NCBI GenBank assembly: GCA_946406115.1 | Contig: OX291546.1 | Span: 12,765,019-12,829,018, forward strand | DNA from: Apoda limacodes | Lineage: Eukaryota; Arthropoda; Insecta; Lepidoptera; Limacodidae | Length of the DNA: 64,000 nt | Reading direction: 5' to 3' | Shown here: positions 22,179 through 33,200 of the stretch, piece by piece | Position numbering within the stretch: the first letter of the stretch is position 1 | Layout: every line of letters starts with the position of its first letter | The notes under the pieces: model-generated | Databases searched by the model: none | The model's input: only the letters and a program-made list of their open reading frames with translations | What the model was told of the DNA's origin: nothing | Translations under genes and position numbers: made by a program

Positions 22179-22184
22179 AATAAA
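22179..22184 (+). terminator. Candidate polyadenylation signal
   Basis: AATAAA followed by G/T-rich GGGGTGGAGG, in the right place to end the transcript of the exon at 21733-21963. Confidence 0.35.
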
Positions 22185-22251
22185 GCGATTGGGGTGGAGG
22201 GCTGCCCTCTCAAAGTAGCGGTTTTACGCGTCTTTGATGAAGGCTTTATGA

Positions 22252-22634
22252 GGATACGATTCGCGTAGCCTCTCAGCGTGCTTTATACAAACGAATTTCC
22301 CACTAATTTTTCACATTTACCATTCAAATACCATAAAATTGTAAACAAGTGTTCTAGGAATAAATATCTAGGTCTGCAGCGTGACAGTTTTTTTATTTAA
22401 TAGTATAGTTTAAAAGTTATACAGGATTCTAGGTAATTTTCATACAAATAGTGTTAAATAAGATTACCACTTAAAGAAAACATTTTTTAGGATCTTGGAA
22501 AAACACAAACAAAGATATTCGGCTTGAGATCATGTCTACAAAATTTTATAGTGTTTGATCAGTAAATGTCAAAAACAAGTAGGAAGTTCGTTTGTATGAA
22601 GAGCGCTGCGAGACGACGCGAATCGTATTCTCTT
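22252..22634. mobile_element. Foldback MITE family, copy A
   Basis: The arms GGATACGATTCGCG...CAGCGTGCTTTATACAAACG (left) and CGTTTGTATGAAGAGCGCTG...CGCGAATCGTATTCTC (right) are inverted copies, about 100 bases long. The interior holds GTTCTAGGAATAAATATCTA and AGATATTCGGCTTGAGATCA. Three relatives lie in navigator introns (51973, 55010, 56061). Confidence 0.85.
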
Positions 22635-22639
22635 AATGG

Positions 22640-24319
22640 TCGGTAGCTCGAAATCACTGTGGAGATCGATATAACGCATATTATAGTACCGGGCGCCGAC
22701 TGTGCCTCGCATAAAGCGATTTTGTATGCCTTGCAAGGAAGTAGTTTTTTGTGACCAAGCACTACGCTCGCATATGTGAGTACACGTATTGAGCTGAACA
22801 ATTTATACCTTTGGTGTTGGCCACGTGAATTGAATTAAATTGTAATAAGGTGATTTGTCCTTATCGCTATTGTCTTAACTTAGTGAATTTATTTGTGGTT
22901 ACACAAAAACAAACAGAATTTGAAAAGAAGACAATTCAAGTGTGTATAGGGGTGCATGAAAACTTGAAACTTTAAACGACAATATTTTTCCTCTAGGTAA
23001 ATATGAAATTTTTGAGACAAAAACACATAATAACAATCCAAGACTGGCCTATTGTTTTATATAGCCTATGTCATCAGAAATACCAGTATAAATAACAGTA
23101 ATATGATAAAAAAAAATCTTTTGCCCGCTATATTTTTTGCAATGCGTTTTTCGGACGAACTTACACACAGATATATTGTAATGAATACGTTGAAGTATTA
23201 TGTCGTCCCACGCTAGATTGCCAGCCTTTATACGTCCCCACTGTCGGGACACCCCTTAGAACGTGAGGCAGACGTCGAGACCACAAGATGGTAGCAACGA
23301 CCTCTTGCGACCGACACTAAGATTATGAATACCACCACGGTATAATACCACTAAAACGCGTATTCTATAATAAGTAGCCCATTTGTATATGTTTTTTTAT
23401 TATTTGACGTTTCCCTGCCAAGATATTTAGATTAGCTCTCCGTTCCAAAAACCAAAAGCTGGTAAAAATGTTCAAGTAGCAAGATGGATCGACAGTTTTT
23501 CAATTCTAGAGAAAATCCCGTTATTTATTTAGCTTGAGATCGTTAATCATGCTTTGATTGAAAATGCTGTTTATCGGAATTACGAGCTTTGACGCAACTT
23601 TTTTTTTATCAGTGGGGGCTGTTTTCTTTGATTTATGTCTGCTTTCATTAATGAAATGGACCTGTAATGTTGCAAAGATAAATGGTTGCTGTCGTTCCAA
23701 ATACTTGAGACGTGCCTCGCTTCTAGAGGGTCAAATTAGGTACTATAAGTCGTCATGATTTTTTTTATGTTCAGTCTCTTTAAGAGGAAATATCCTACTG
23801 TTTTTCTCCTTACAAACGTATTCCCCTGTTTCCTCCCTGAATTGTGGCATTAGAGCTGTTATTTTTTTATGTATGATAGATATACACAATCACTATGTCT
23901 GTATGTTTTTTTTAGACGCCATTCCTATAAAAAATTGGGGTACTGCAAAAGTCCAAAGAAATCCTCTTTTTTATGACATCTTTAGACGTGTGCTATACAA
24001 ATATGACCATTTAAAAAAAAACAAAACATACAAACACGGAATAATTCATTACCTTCAAGGTGAAGTAATTTTTATTACATTTAGTTAAGATTTGGAAAAG
24101 GAAAGTGGGGAATACGATACCTCGATTTTGATGATTACGACTATGCAAAACAGCCCGAGGCGCAGTTGTCCCTATCGCACATCAGTGTTTTGGACCGGGT
24201 CCTAGTGCGGCAGCAAGTGTTTTTCAAATACCTATATATGCATTGGCTAGGTTGGGATGTTGCCTCTTAACAACTAGATCGGTAGAAAAAGAAAAGTTGG
24301 AAAGTATTATCAGTTTTTT
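22640..24319. other. Intergenic; possible RTE 3' scrap
   Basis: No gene supported. At about 23225-23255, CCTTTATACGTCCCCACTGT resembles the inverse of an RTE element end (compare the + strand near 49078). At 24110-24280 there is a GC-richer stretch with a partly open frame that I cannot identify. Confidence 0.4.
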
Positions 24320-24560
24320 TAGGGTTCCGTACCCAAAGGCTTATTAGAAGAACCCTATTACTAAGACGCCGCTGTCCCGCCGTACGGCCGTCCGTCCGTA
24401 CGTCCGTCACCAGGCTGTATCTCATAAACCGTGATAGTTAGACAGTTGAAATTTTCTCAAAAGATGTATTTCTGTTGCTGCTATAACAACAAATACTAAA
24501 AAATAGAATAAAATAAATATTTAAGGGGGCTCCAATACAACAAACTTCCGTCCGACTTGC
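24320..24560 (-). repeat. AGGGTTCCGT-family dispersed repeat
   Basis: AGGGTTCCGTACCCAAAGG opens the copy. It is followed by CCTATTACTAAGACGCCGCT, CACCAGGCTGTATCTCATAA, AAATATTTAAGGGGGCTCC and CAATACAACAAAC. Relative to 32445 and 63405 it is inverted. Confidence 0.8.
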
Positions 24561-25409
24561 ACTTGGCTGATTTTTTTTACACGATAACCTTTTTTCAATC
24601 AATATTTTTCTATAGACTATTTCCCATTTGTTTTCAATTTTATTTGATTTTATTGCCGTTAATTTTTACTCTTAACGACTATACGTGTCTGATTTGTAGT
24701 TTTGCACTGAAATTGGTAAGACTATCTTATGATCTAGGATCAATGACGATATTGCGTACCTTAAAATGATCAGAAAGCTGTGGCGTACTTGTTTTTAACT
24801 TGTGAAACTTAACTTAGCTAAATCCGAATTCGTACTTTGATATACTTTGAGATATTGGCGTAAAACTGATTCTGAACGTAATCAACAGATCGGAACCACA
24901 GATATTTTTTTTATATGGGTAATAGGCAATAATAAATAAAAAAGCATTTATAAATTAATACAAGTGTCTCTTTGTCCAAAATATATTTTTATGTTTAGAT
25001 TTTCCAATTTTCCATGGTTTGTTGTTACAACATGACAGTTTCCCGTATTTAAAAAAAATACTTATGGATTATCAATGTTTTGATTCTTTTTTTAAAATAA
25101 ATTCTTTGTTATTAATAAATCATTAGTAATAAAATCCATTAATCCTACTTGAAACTTAAATTAATCTTGAGAAATATGAAAACACGATAAAATTTCTTTT
25201 ACTAATGTGACAAAACCGTGTAGTTTGACGGCCATGTTAAACAAATACAGCTCCATTATTGGTTTAAAGCAATGATACCCAAAGTGGTCTATATCGACCC
25301 ATCCACATAAGACCACGAGATTTAAACGGTCCACGATTTCCACTATCTTCTGTAATTCAGATCAGATTTTTGGCAATAAGTAACTAATTATTTTTACTTT
25401 TTTATTGCA
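24561..25409. other. Intergenic, nothing recognised
   Basis: AT-rich; no feature supported. Confidence 0.5.
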
Positions 25410-25750
25410 TCTTTTTGAAGCCGGTTGTTGTTTTTTTTGTTAAAAAGTCTTTTTTTTGCTTAAGAGTGACGTATAGCTTTTTTCTCGTACGCTAAAAACA
25501 TCCATGCTTGTAACAAAATTTTATACAATCATCAACATCAAAGGCGTGTTTCGCCAGTTCCGAATTAACATCAATTATTTATTTTCTCCAAAAGTTAAAA
25601 AATCGTAATACATAACATTAATATGGGACCGCCACAAGAGTATACTCTGTCGAATAATTAAGAATTTTTAAAATCGGTTCACAATTGACTTACATAAAAA
25701 AAAACCGTCGAACATAGAACCTCCTCCTTTTTTGAAGTCGGTTAAAAAGA
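25410..25750. repeat. Repeat with GAAGTCGGTT ends
   Basis: TTTTTGAAGCCGGTTGTTG near 25412 and CCTCCTTTTTTGAAGTCGGT near 25723 are the familiar 'AACCGACTTCAAAAAAGGAGG' ends of a lepidopteran dispersed repeat. A single end is also seen near 4819. Confidence 0.55.
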
Positions 25751-26699
25751 AACAAACTGGACATCACTATACGAGGAGATGTAAGAATATTCCTTACTAA
25801 ATTGTATGTATGTAGGTGGTCAATGTTATTCCCCATTATATTTAACAAGTGGCTGGAATCACATCCACATAATGTGGGGGACAGTCTCCATTCACCAACC
25901 ACTTTAATCCTGCGTTACAGGCGGTGGATCCATCGCCGCAACATTGTTTCTGATAGCAGTGTATCTAATCTAAGGTAGCTTTATATATGTCTAATAAGTC
26001 ATAAATACCAGCTAAACATAAGTGGTAAAATGAAAGACTGGGGACAGAACACTTCACCCCTTGGCCTATTCAAGATAAACCTATAAGAAGTTAGTAAGTT
26101 AGTCAAGATTGGACGCGGGGCTACATTACTAAATTGATTATATATATTAAAAATTTACTATCTTAGCATCACGTTCATTCCTCCAGCCAAATAGATACAT
26201 TATTTACGTTTCTGGTTAATAATTTTATATTATATAGTAAATTTTATTTTGATTCATTTTAATTTAAATTTTATTGATAAATGTCTTGTATTATTGTTTT
26301 TTTGCTATACAACTCAGGACGGTTACAAATCTGTCAAAAACACATTTGAAGTTCATGAATTTGCAAAAATACAATATTAAATAAAATGGGGGTCTACCCA
26401 AAACCGAAAAACATAGCAAGTGGTCTACGAGATAAAAAGTTTGGGAACCTGTGGTTTAAAGGATTTCTCTTTATTGGATAAAAATCATTCCGTTGATTTA
26501 TCATAGTAAGATGAAATATTTTTCTAATCTATCTGTCTATCTATATTTGCTTAAACGTACATATCAAAAGATTTTTTATTAGCTATCTCTTTAAAAAACT
26601 TAATTTTGGATTTATCTCAATTCGATGTTTCGCGACGCACTTGACAATTAATAATCTTAGGAAGTTCTCGTCATATTTAGAGACACAAAGAGGTTAGGC
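25751..26699. other. Intergenic; short shared motif
   Basis: No gene. AAGTGGCTGGAATCACATCC with AATGTGGGGGACAG (25848-25885) resembles 29495-29535, so a small dispersed repeat is likely. Otherwise AT-rich. Confidence 0.4.
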
Positions 26700-27722
26700 A
26701 CTTAAGAGTGATGTCTCAAATATCGACTGGTCAATGTTACTGGAAAGCACAAATATTGATACAAAAATTGACCCCTTTAATTCTGCTATATTGTCCGTAT
26801 ATGAAACACATGCACCACTTAAACAGGAGTTAAGCACAATCCTGCACCCTGGCTTGACCACACCATCAAGGATATGATGGATGTGCGTGATAAGGCTAAA
26901 CGGAGATGGAAACTGTCACCAACTGATCAAAACTTTGTTCAGTATAAATCTCTACGCAATCACTGCAACAGGATGTTTAGGGACGCTAAAAGACAATTCA
27001 AATTCTATTCAAAATTTAAATTATTCACAACTTTGGAAATTTCTTAAATCTATTAGTATCGGGAAAACTCTTAATAATACCAATTGTTATATTAAACTTA
27101 GTTCATTTAACAGGCAGTTTTCATCTTCCCCAGTATCTTTGTCAGAGTCCACTAAAAATCAAACCCAGAACTACTTAGCTGATTTACCACTACCACATGC
27201 TGCGAAAGCCTTTCATCTACAACCCATATCGGAAGAAACATTTTCTATCTTTAATTTCTACAGCCGCTGGTCATGATGAACTAAGCCTCCGTCACGGATG
27301 ATATTTTTTTAAAACGCTTAAATGAGCACTATTTGAGGAACACTTGAAAACATAAAAATTAATTTTATGACCATCGAACGCTACGTCAGTTATTTTATAC
27401 CTACATATTTTAATAATAATTATTTTTTTAGCTAGTATATAATTATGTATTTATGTAATTATTTTATTTGTATTTGAATGTATTTGTGTATGTCATTGTA
27501 TTGTTATTAAATTTCATATGTTTTTAAATATGTATTCTGTAGATAAAACTTTGTTGTATAAGCCTTTGCCACCTTTTTTTGTAAATTTATTCTTTTTCTG
27601 GGTTTGCGGGAAGAAATCTCTGGCAGAGATACGTGCGCCCTTTGTACTATTTTTCTAGAATTATAATTTGTTGTATTGTTGTTTATTGTACAATAAAGGA
27701 TTAAAAAAATAAAATAAAAAAA
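26700..27722 (+). mobile_element. Internally deleted LINE (CR1/Jockey-type) with 3' end
   Basis: The left part encodes, with frameshifts, the region between endonuclease and reverse transcriptase: ILSVYETHAPLK, PWLDHTIKDMMDVRDKAKRR and NHCNRMFRDAKRQF. The reverse transcriptase itself is missing. The right part is a LINE 3' UTR (GTGCGCCCTTTGTACTATTT, TGTACAATAAAGGATTAAAA) ending in an A-rich tail at about 27722. The tail gives the + orientation. Confidence 0.8.
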
Positions 27723-29060
27723 TAGTGAATCAATTTCATCAAAATTGGCTCACGATCGGCAAAGACATTGCGTAACATACCTACACACAAAAATCTACTT
27801 GAACCTCTAAACATATAATCAAATCTTAGAACTACATTTTCTAACCTTCATAATAATTCAGCTCCCAAAAATCCAACCCTTTTTGACAAACGCGCGACGC
27901 TACGGTGACCGCTTACCATCAGTTAAGTTTTAGACAAAGACAGTTACTATTTTAAAACTATGTTTCGTCGTCATCTCTTAATTTTTGCGTGTCGCGCTAT
28001 GCGTTGCGACAGCACACGGCATATGATGCGATGGTAGACGACATAACAGTACCTAACTTAACTACTATTAGCATATAGCTTAAACATTTTATTTCGTTTA
28101 CCCAGTTGGCCATCGAAGCCGTCTAGACAGAGCTTGACACGGGGGGCAGACGCAATGCTTCCGAGTTAACCATGTTCTTTATATGGTCAGTCGGGAGCAG
28201 AACAGCAATTCATATATCACGACGAGGCGCCATGATTGTCTTGACATTGTCGGATTTTTCATCAATATCAAAAGCTATGACCGACTGTAACAATGTTCAG
28301 GTTATGCTATTAATTTGTGCGAGTCCGTTTCTAATCTACAAACCACAAATAATAGCATAATTATTTATGCATTGTTTTCACAAATAGTAATTGCCGCGCG
28401 GCAGGTTGTCACTTCCGTGGCACGCACCGACAACAATTGCGCGCTAACATTGCGAAAAGTCTGTAGTACTCGGACCTAGCGTTTTCGGGGTCAAAATGAA
28501 TAGAAAAACATCTCGCCTGTTTTTAGGTCACTACAAGCGAGATATACGTAGAAAAACATGAGGCGCATTAAATATATTCTTAATACAAGGATGTTTATAC
28601 AAGCTCCAAGTAAAACAGTTTGGCATGTTAATACTTGACTTAAGTCTCGCCAGCCAAAAATAACTGCCGTTTATTTTGTCTGGCTACGGAACCCACAAAA
28701 CAGAAATTTTCACGTAATTTTTTTCTTATAGGTACAATGTAATTTTATTTTTGTTAAAAGCAAATTATAACTAAAGCACTTAGCTTTTACCACGTAAAAT
28801 AATCAAGTATGAAAGCACAGTGGCTTTTAATTACCTAAAACACTCTGCGAGGCACAACACACGCTGCCTCGAAAATTAAATTACCCACACAGCCAGGGGT
28901 ACTGAAAATCCTACACGCTAACACGACAAAACCTATACTTCTGCTGAAGTAAACAAAATGACGATGATAATAAATTAAACTGTTGTTTTTCCGTGGCATA
29001 TCTTGTTTAGTGAACGTGAATGTGTGTTTCACATAATTTACATGACCTACAAAACACCAA
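27723..29060. other. Intergenic; small repeat pieces
   Basis: At 27898-27925, CTACGGTGACCGCTTACCAT matches the 3' UTR of the 15221 LINE family in the + orientation. At about 28104-28118, TTGGCCATCGAAGCC belongs to a short motif also seen at 50745 and 52741. No gene supported. Confidence 0.45.
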
Positions 29061-29062
29061 AA

Positions 29063-29065
<3 letters not shown>

Positions 29066-29105
<40 letters not shown>

Positions 29106-29146
29106 GTGTGTGTGTGTGCGCGTGTGTGTTAGTGTGTGTGTGTGTG

Positions 29147-29193
<47 letters not shown>

Positions 29194-29195
29194 GT

Positions 29196-29247
<52 letters not shown>
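29066..29247. repeat. Interrupted (GT)n microsatellite, about 180 bases
   Basis: TG repeats broken by GTTAG and TGCG variants. The open frames across it on both strands are artefacts of the repeat. Confidence 0.97.
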
Positions 29248-29249
<2 letters not shown>

Positions 29250-29629
29250 GTAAGTACAGAGCAAACGTAGTTAAGTATGTGTTAGTAAACAACAAACTAT
29301 GAAAACATTAAACAAACATATAAAACAGTCTGTTTATTTAGACTAAACAATCTTATGAAGGGGTGCGTAGCCATGCCAAGATGTTGTAAGTCTATACGTT
29401 GTCATATATTCACTTTTTTGCTGCGGAAAATGTTACCAATTTCTTACTTATGTTTGTATGTATGTACAGTGTTCTTTACAGTTTTAGTCTTATAAGTGGC
29501 TGAATACTCACCCATATCACAATGTGGGAGACAAACTATATACAGATATCTGAAAAAGCTTTTAAGTCCCATGATTATTAATCACTGGCTGAATAGTAAT
29601 AGCTAAATGTTGATATCGAGGACAAGCAA
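29248..29629. other. Intergenic, nothing recognised
   Basis: Contains only the short motif shared with 25848-25885. Confidence 0.45.
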
Positions 29630-30085
29630 AAAGAAAACGGCCAAGTGCCAGTCTGGCTCGCGCACCGAGGGTTCCGTGCAAACTTATTATTTGTTGTTGT
29701 ATATTATTAAAAATATTTGTTATTATAGTATGTAACTAAAAATTTATCCCTATATCTGTGCTATAAGACATTGCTTCGAACAAAATTTGAAGATTCTGAG
29801 GTCACGCGAAGTACCCTGTAGGTTTTGATTCTCTTGCGCGTTTCGTAAATTTGCAGAAATCTGCGGCATAAACAGCTGTATCTTTTGATTGCGTTTGCTT
29901 AGAAGTTTGATTTTTTCACAGCACCAAGGAAAAACAGTGGACCTGACTATTTGATATAAATTTTAGCTTGATACCTCCACGCGTTCTTGAGAAAAAGGGT
30001 CTTGACAGACGGACGGACGGACAACAAAGTGATCCCATAAAGGTTCCGTTTTTTTCTTTCGAGGTACGGAACCCTAAAAGTGGAT
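29630..30085 (+). repeat. AGGGTTCCGT-family repeat, near full length
   Basis: It starts CGGCCAAGTGCCAGTCTGGC and GAGGGTTCCGTGC. It ends GGTACGGAACCCTAAAA, so the termini are inverted repeats. The interior contains ACAGCTGTATCTTTTGATTG and AGACGGACGGACGGACAAC. This subtype differs internally from those at 32445 and 63405. Confidence 0.8.
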
Positions 30086-30699
30086 GACGTAAGGTATATG
30101 CCATTTTAAATTTTGAAACGATTTAAAATCAGCAACCTCAAAAACTAATAGATCTTAGTTTTGTCGCAAATTAGATTTATCATGTTTGGTTTAAAAAATA
30201 TATGAAAGATATGATTTCAGCCTTCAAAAACCCAAAAGAACTTAGTTTCATTAAAATTGAAGAATTTTGAAAAAAAGTATTTTATTAGATTAAAAACGAA
30301 CCGCTGATTCAATATTTCTGGAAAACTAATCAGTTCGATTTGAAGTGACGTAGTGTCGACGTACACACACACACACAAACGAATAACACTCTGAAAATAG
30401 TCGCAAATTGTTCCCTAGGACTCAAAACACAATGAAAACACAAATTCAGCTATTTCGATTTTCGGGCCCATTATAGTAACTTCTCATCTCAAAGAGAAGT
30501 AAATAAGTGGTAAATTAAGTATCCATAGTTAGAAAAATATATCCTTTAGCCAGTTCTCAACGAGCTTTAAGAATTAGTTCAGGATTAAACCTATATTTTG
30601 TTCCAGACATTAACAGCTCGTTGATATTGGGTAAATGTATAGATTTTTTTTCTGATACAAACAACTAATACGCCTTGACTTGACTTAACAACTGCTGTC
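30086..30699. other. Intergenic, nothing recognised
   Basis: AT-rich, with a short (CA)n at about 30364. No feature supported. Confidence 0.5.
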
Positions 30700-30701
30700 A
30701 T

Positions 30702-30887
30702 ATGACAAACAGCCAGGACCGCCGGTTTTACCTGTTAGAACACATAAAACACGGAGGATCACAGATCAAAATACCACTAGGAGGAGGAGTAGTGACCACG
30801 CCTGCCGTTTTTAACTTCACATATCATTTCCGATGGACGAATGTCACCGAGCCGCGAACTTATCCACATGAAAAATGGTACATGTAA
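30702..30887 (+). other. Unrecognised 61-codon open frame
   Basis: ATG-initiated frame in a stretch of higher GC than its surroundings. It contains FYLLEHIKHGGSQIKIPLGG and a hydrophobic/aromatic segment (FNFTYHFRWTNVTEP). No family is recognised and no splice or polyadenylation context is evident. It may be a fragment of an inserted element. Confidence 0.2.
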
Positions 30888-31899
30888 TATTTCTAAATTG
30901 TATTTATTATTGTCTGTCTTATCGTAGTATACTAGTAGGCAACAACAGTACGGGATAAATACCTACCTACACTACGAGCAGAGACAATCTGGGTCATCTT
31001 CATGGGTAGAAGGAAATTACTATGCAGAGAACTAAGCCCAACCAATTACATTCGGAATCTGTAATTGCCATGAACGAGAGCTGGCCGAACGTCGCATGTT
31101 AACTACATACTGGAGCACGTTTGCGGGTAAATACGACAGTAGGATTCCAACAAAGAGCAGTAGGTAACTTCAGACAACTAGTGAGGGCAGCGCTGACTTA
31201 CTGTTGCTCCAATGCTTTAAATTTTGAGCTACATATATAACTTTAAGACTGCGGTATAGGCTAGACCGCGTAAATACGCCTTTTTTTTGGCTGACCTATG
31301 GTAATGAACAAAATATATGTTATAAAACTTGCTTTTGTTTCGTGCATTACCTAAATAAGTGATTTTAATTTATTGTATTGAATGCAATAAAAAATGTGGA
31401 AATGACCATTGTTTCAATGCTTGTGAAAATTTTTAAAGCGTGTTTGGCATTTTTTTGTAATGAAAGTTGATTAAATAATTAGAATAGCTTGTTATCTAGT
31501 GCACTGACTGTAAGTTGTAGCAAAAACTAAAAAAATGTGTCTACAACACGGTAAAAACGTTAAATCCCATAGAAATAAAAATAATTTTCAAGGCGTCAGT
31601 ATGGAATAATTTACTTAGGATATATATAACAAATTTATCTAATAGTAATGTATATGACATTGTGTAATGACTTTTAGTACATTTACATACACACCGTTAG
31701 TATTACAGAAATTAGCTTTCTGGCCTATATCGCCTTCTTATTATAGAGATATATTAAAACATTTAAATAATTTGTATTGTAACACAAATGAATACTTATA
31801 CGTACAGTACATCTCGCGGCCTGAGGGTTTCGTACGTAAATAAGATCTATACTATGTAGGATAAAATTGTAACTGGCCGATTCCTGTACATATCAGGTA
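30888..31899. other. Intergenic, nothing recognised
   Basis: A GC-richer patch at 31000-31190 could be an old repeat. Nothing identified. Confidence 0.45.
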
Positions 31900-32070
31900 C
31901 TAGCTTTGGCCAGCGGCTCCGCCCGCCCTAAATTTGGTTATCAGCGTAGGATATTTACGGCAACTCCTTCATAATACGAAAGAAGTTTGTTATAGCAAGC
32001 TATATCTGCAGCTATGGTTCGTTCGAAGAATTCGGTTATAGTTGTTCCCGCGGAATAAATGAGGGGTCTT
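31900..32070 (+). repeat. Dispersed repeat, 'gcccgcggctccgcccgc' family
   Basis: CTAGCTTTGGCCAGCGGCTC, CGCCCGCCCTAAATTTGGTT, and GAAGTTTGTTATAGCAAGCT in the family order. It ends with TGTTCCCGCGGAATAAATG. Confidence 0.7.
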
Positions 32071-32444
32071 TATAAGGGCATAGAAAGCCAAGTCAATTCT
32101 TTAAAAAAATTGGTTGGGTAGCAAGTAGGTACCGCACGAGCAAGTTTTCTTGAAAATATTATTTATATTTGAGAATTCACACATAAAGATTAACATTGGC
32201 TCCTTAAAAAAACAGTTTTTGAGCGATAAAAAACAAACTGCTGCCGCGCTGGACCGATTTTTCCATCCTTGGAATGTCGAGTTGACAACTAAAATGCGCG
32301 TCATATAATTTTGCACGTATTAAAATGCGGACCGATAATTCTATGGTATATTGTTAATCTCATTCACAGAAACCAACACGCAGAAACTAATTTTGATTTT
32401 CAGACCAATTATAATAACTAATACAGCAAGTTAAATACAAAAAA

Positions 32445-32720
32445 ATCGGCCAAGTGCGAGTCGGACTCGCGCGCGAAGGGTTCCGTGCCATTATCTTTAA
32501 AAATGGCAAATAAATCACGTTTGGTTGTATGGGAGCTCCCTTAAATATTTATTTTATTCTTCGTTTTAGTATTTGTTGTTATAGCGGCGACAGAAATACA
32601 TCTTCTGTGAAAATTTCAACTGTCTAACTTTCACGGTTCATGAAATACAGCCTGGTGACAGACCGACGGACGGACAGCGGAGCCTTAGTATTAGGGTTAG
32701 TAAAAGAGCAGCAAATTTTA
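32445..32720 (+). repeat. AGGGTTCCGT-family dispersed repeat
   Basis: CGGCCAAGTGCGAGTCGGAC, AAGGGTTCCGTGCC, TTGTATGGGAGCTCCCTTAA, AGCCTGGTGACAG and CGACGGACGGACAGCGGAG in family order. The right end is degraded at GGGTTAG. Confidence 0.85.
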
Positions 32721-32959
32721 AATTTTAAGGTTCCAATTTAAATTTACACATTGGCATTTCTTTATCCCAAATTTCAAGATACAAAGATTTTTGGTCATAA
32801 GGTAGTCAATGCGACAGCTGGCTTGGGAATATGAGCTTAAAAGGTCATGTCTTTTGTAAACTTAATATTTCACAGGGCTGTAAAAACAATGACTTTACTC
32901 GACATGATGACGCTGACTGCTGAACCTAAGTGTGACGTAGGCCACCTCACATGTCAACG

Positions 32960-33200
32960 CCATGGCCACGCACGCTTAAAGGCTTCCTGCGGCATTAAAC
33001 AGATCTTCTGATCATCTGGTAGGAGGACGTTCCGATCTTTGGCCGCCACTCAAGAACCTACTCTTCATATCGGTAATAGGATCGTTAAGCGTCTTGGCTT
33101 GCTCATTGCCACTTTAGCTTGCTAACGGTTTGAGCTATGTCGATGAATTTGGTTTTTTGTGGCGAATTTCAACCTTCCAGATTTTCGACCATTGTGCAAT
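32960..33200 (-). pseudogene. RTE-type LINE C-terminal scrap
   Basis: On the minus strand, with frameshifts, one reads IDIAQTVSKLKWQ...VLEWRPKIGTSS. This is the KLKWQWAGHIAR...VLEWRPRTGRRS region near the end of RTE reverse transcriptases. Heavily degraded. Confidence 0.55.

Noticed and set aside
29003..29302. Open frames of 99 and 82 codons over the GT microsatellite
   Set aside because: Pure Cys/Val and Thr/His repeats produced by (GT)n on either strand; no coding value.
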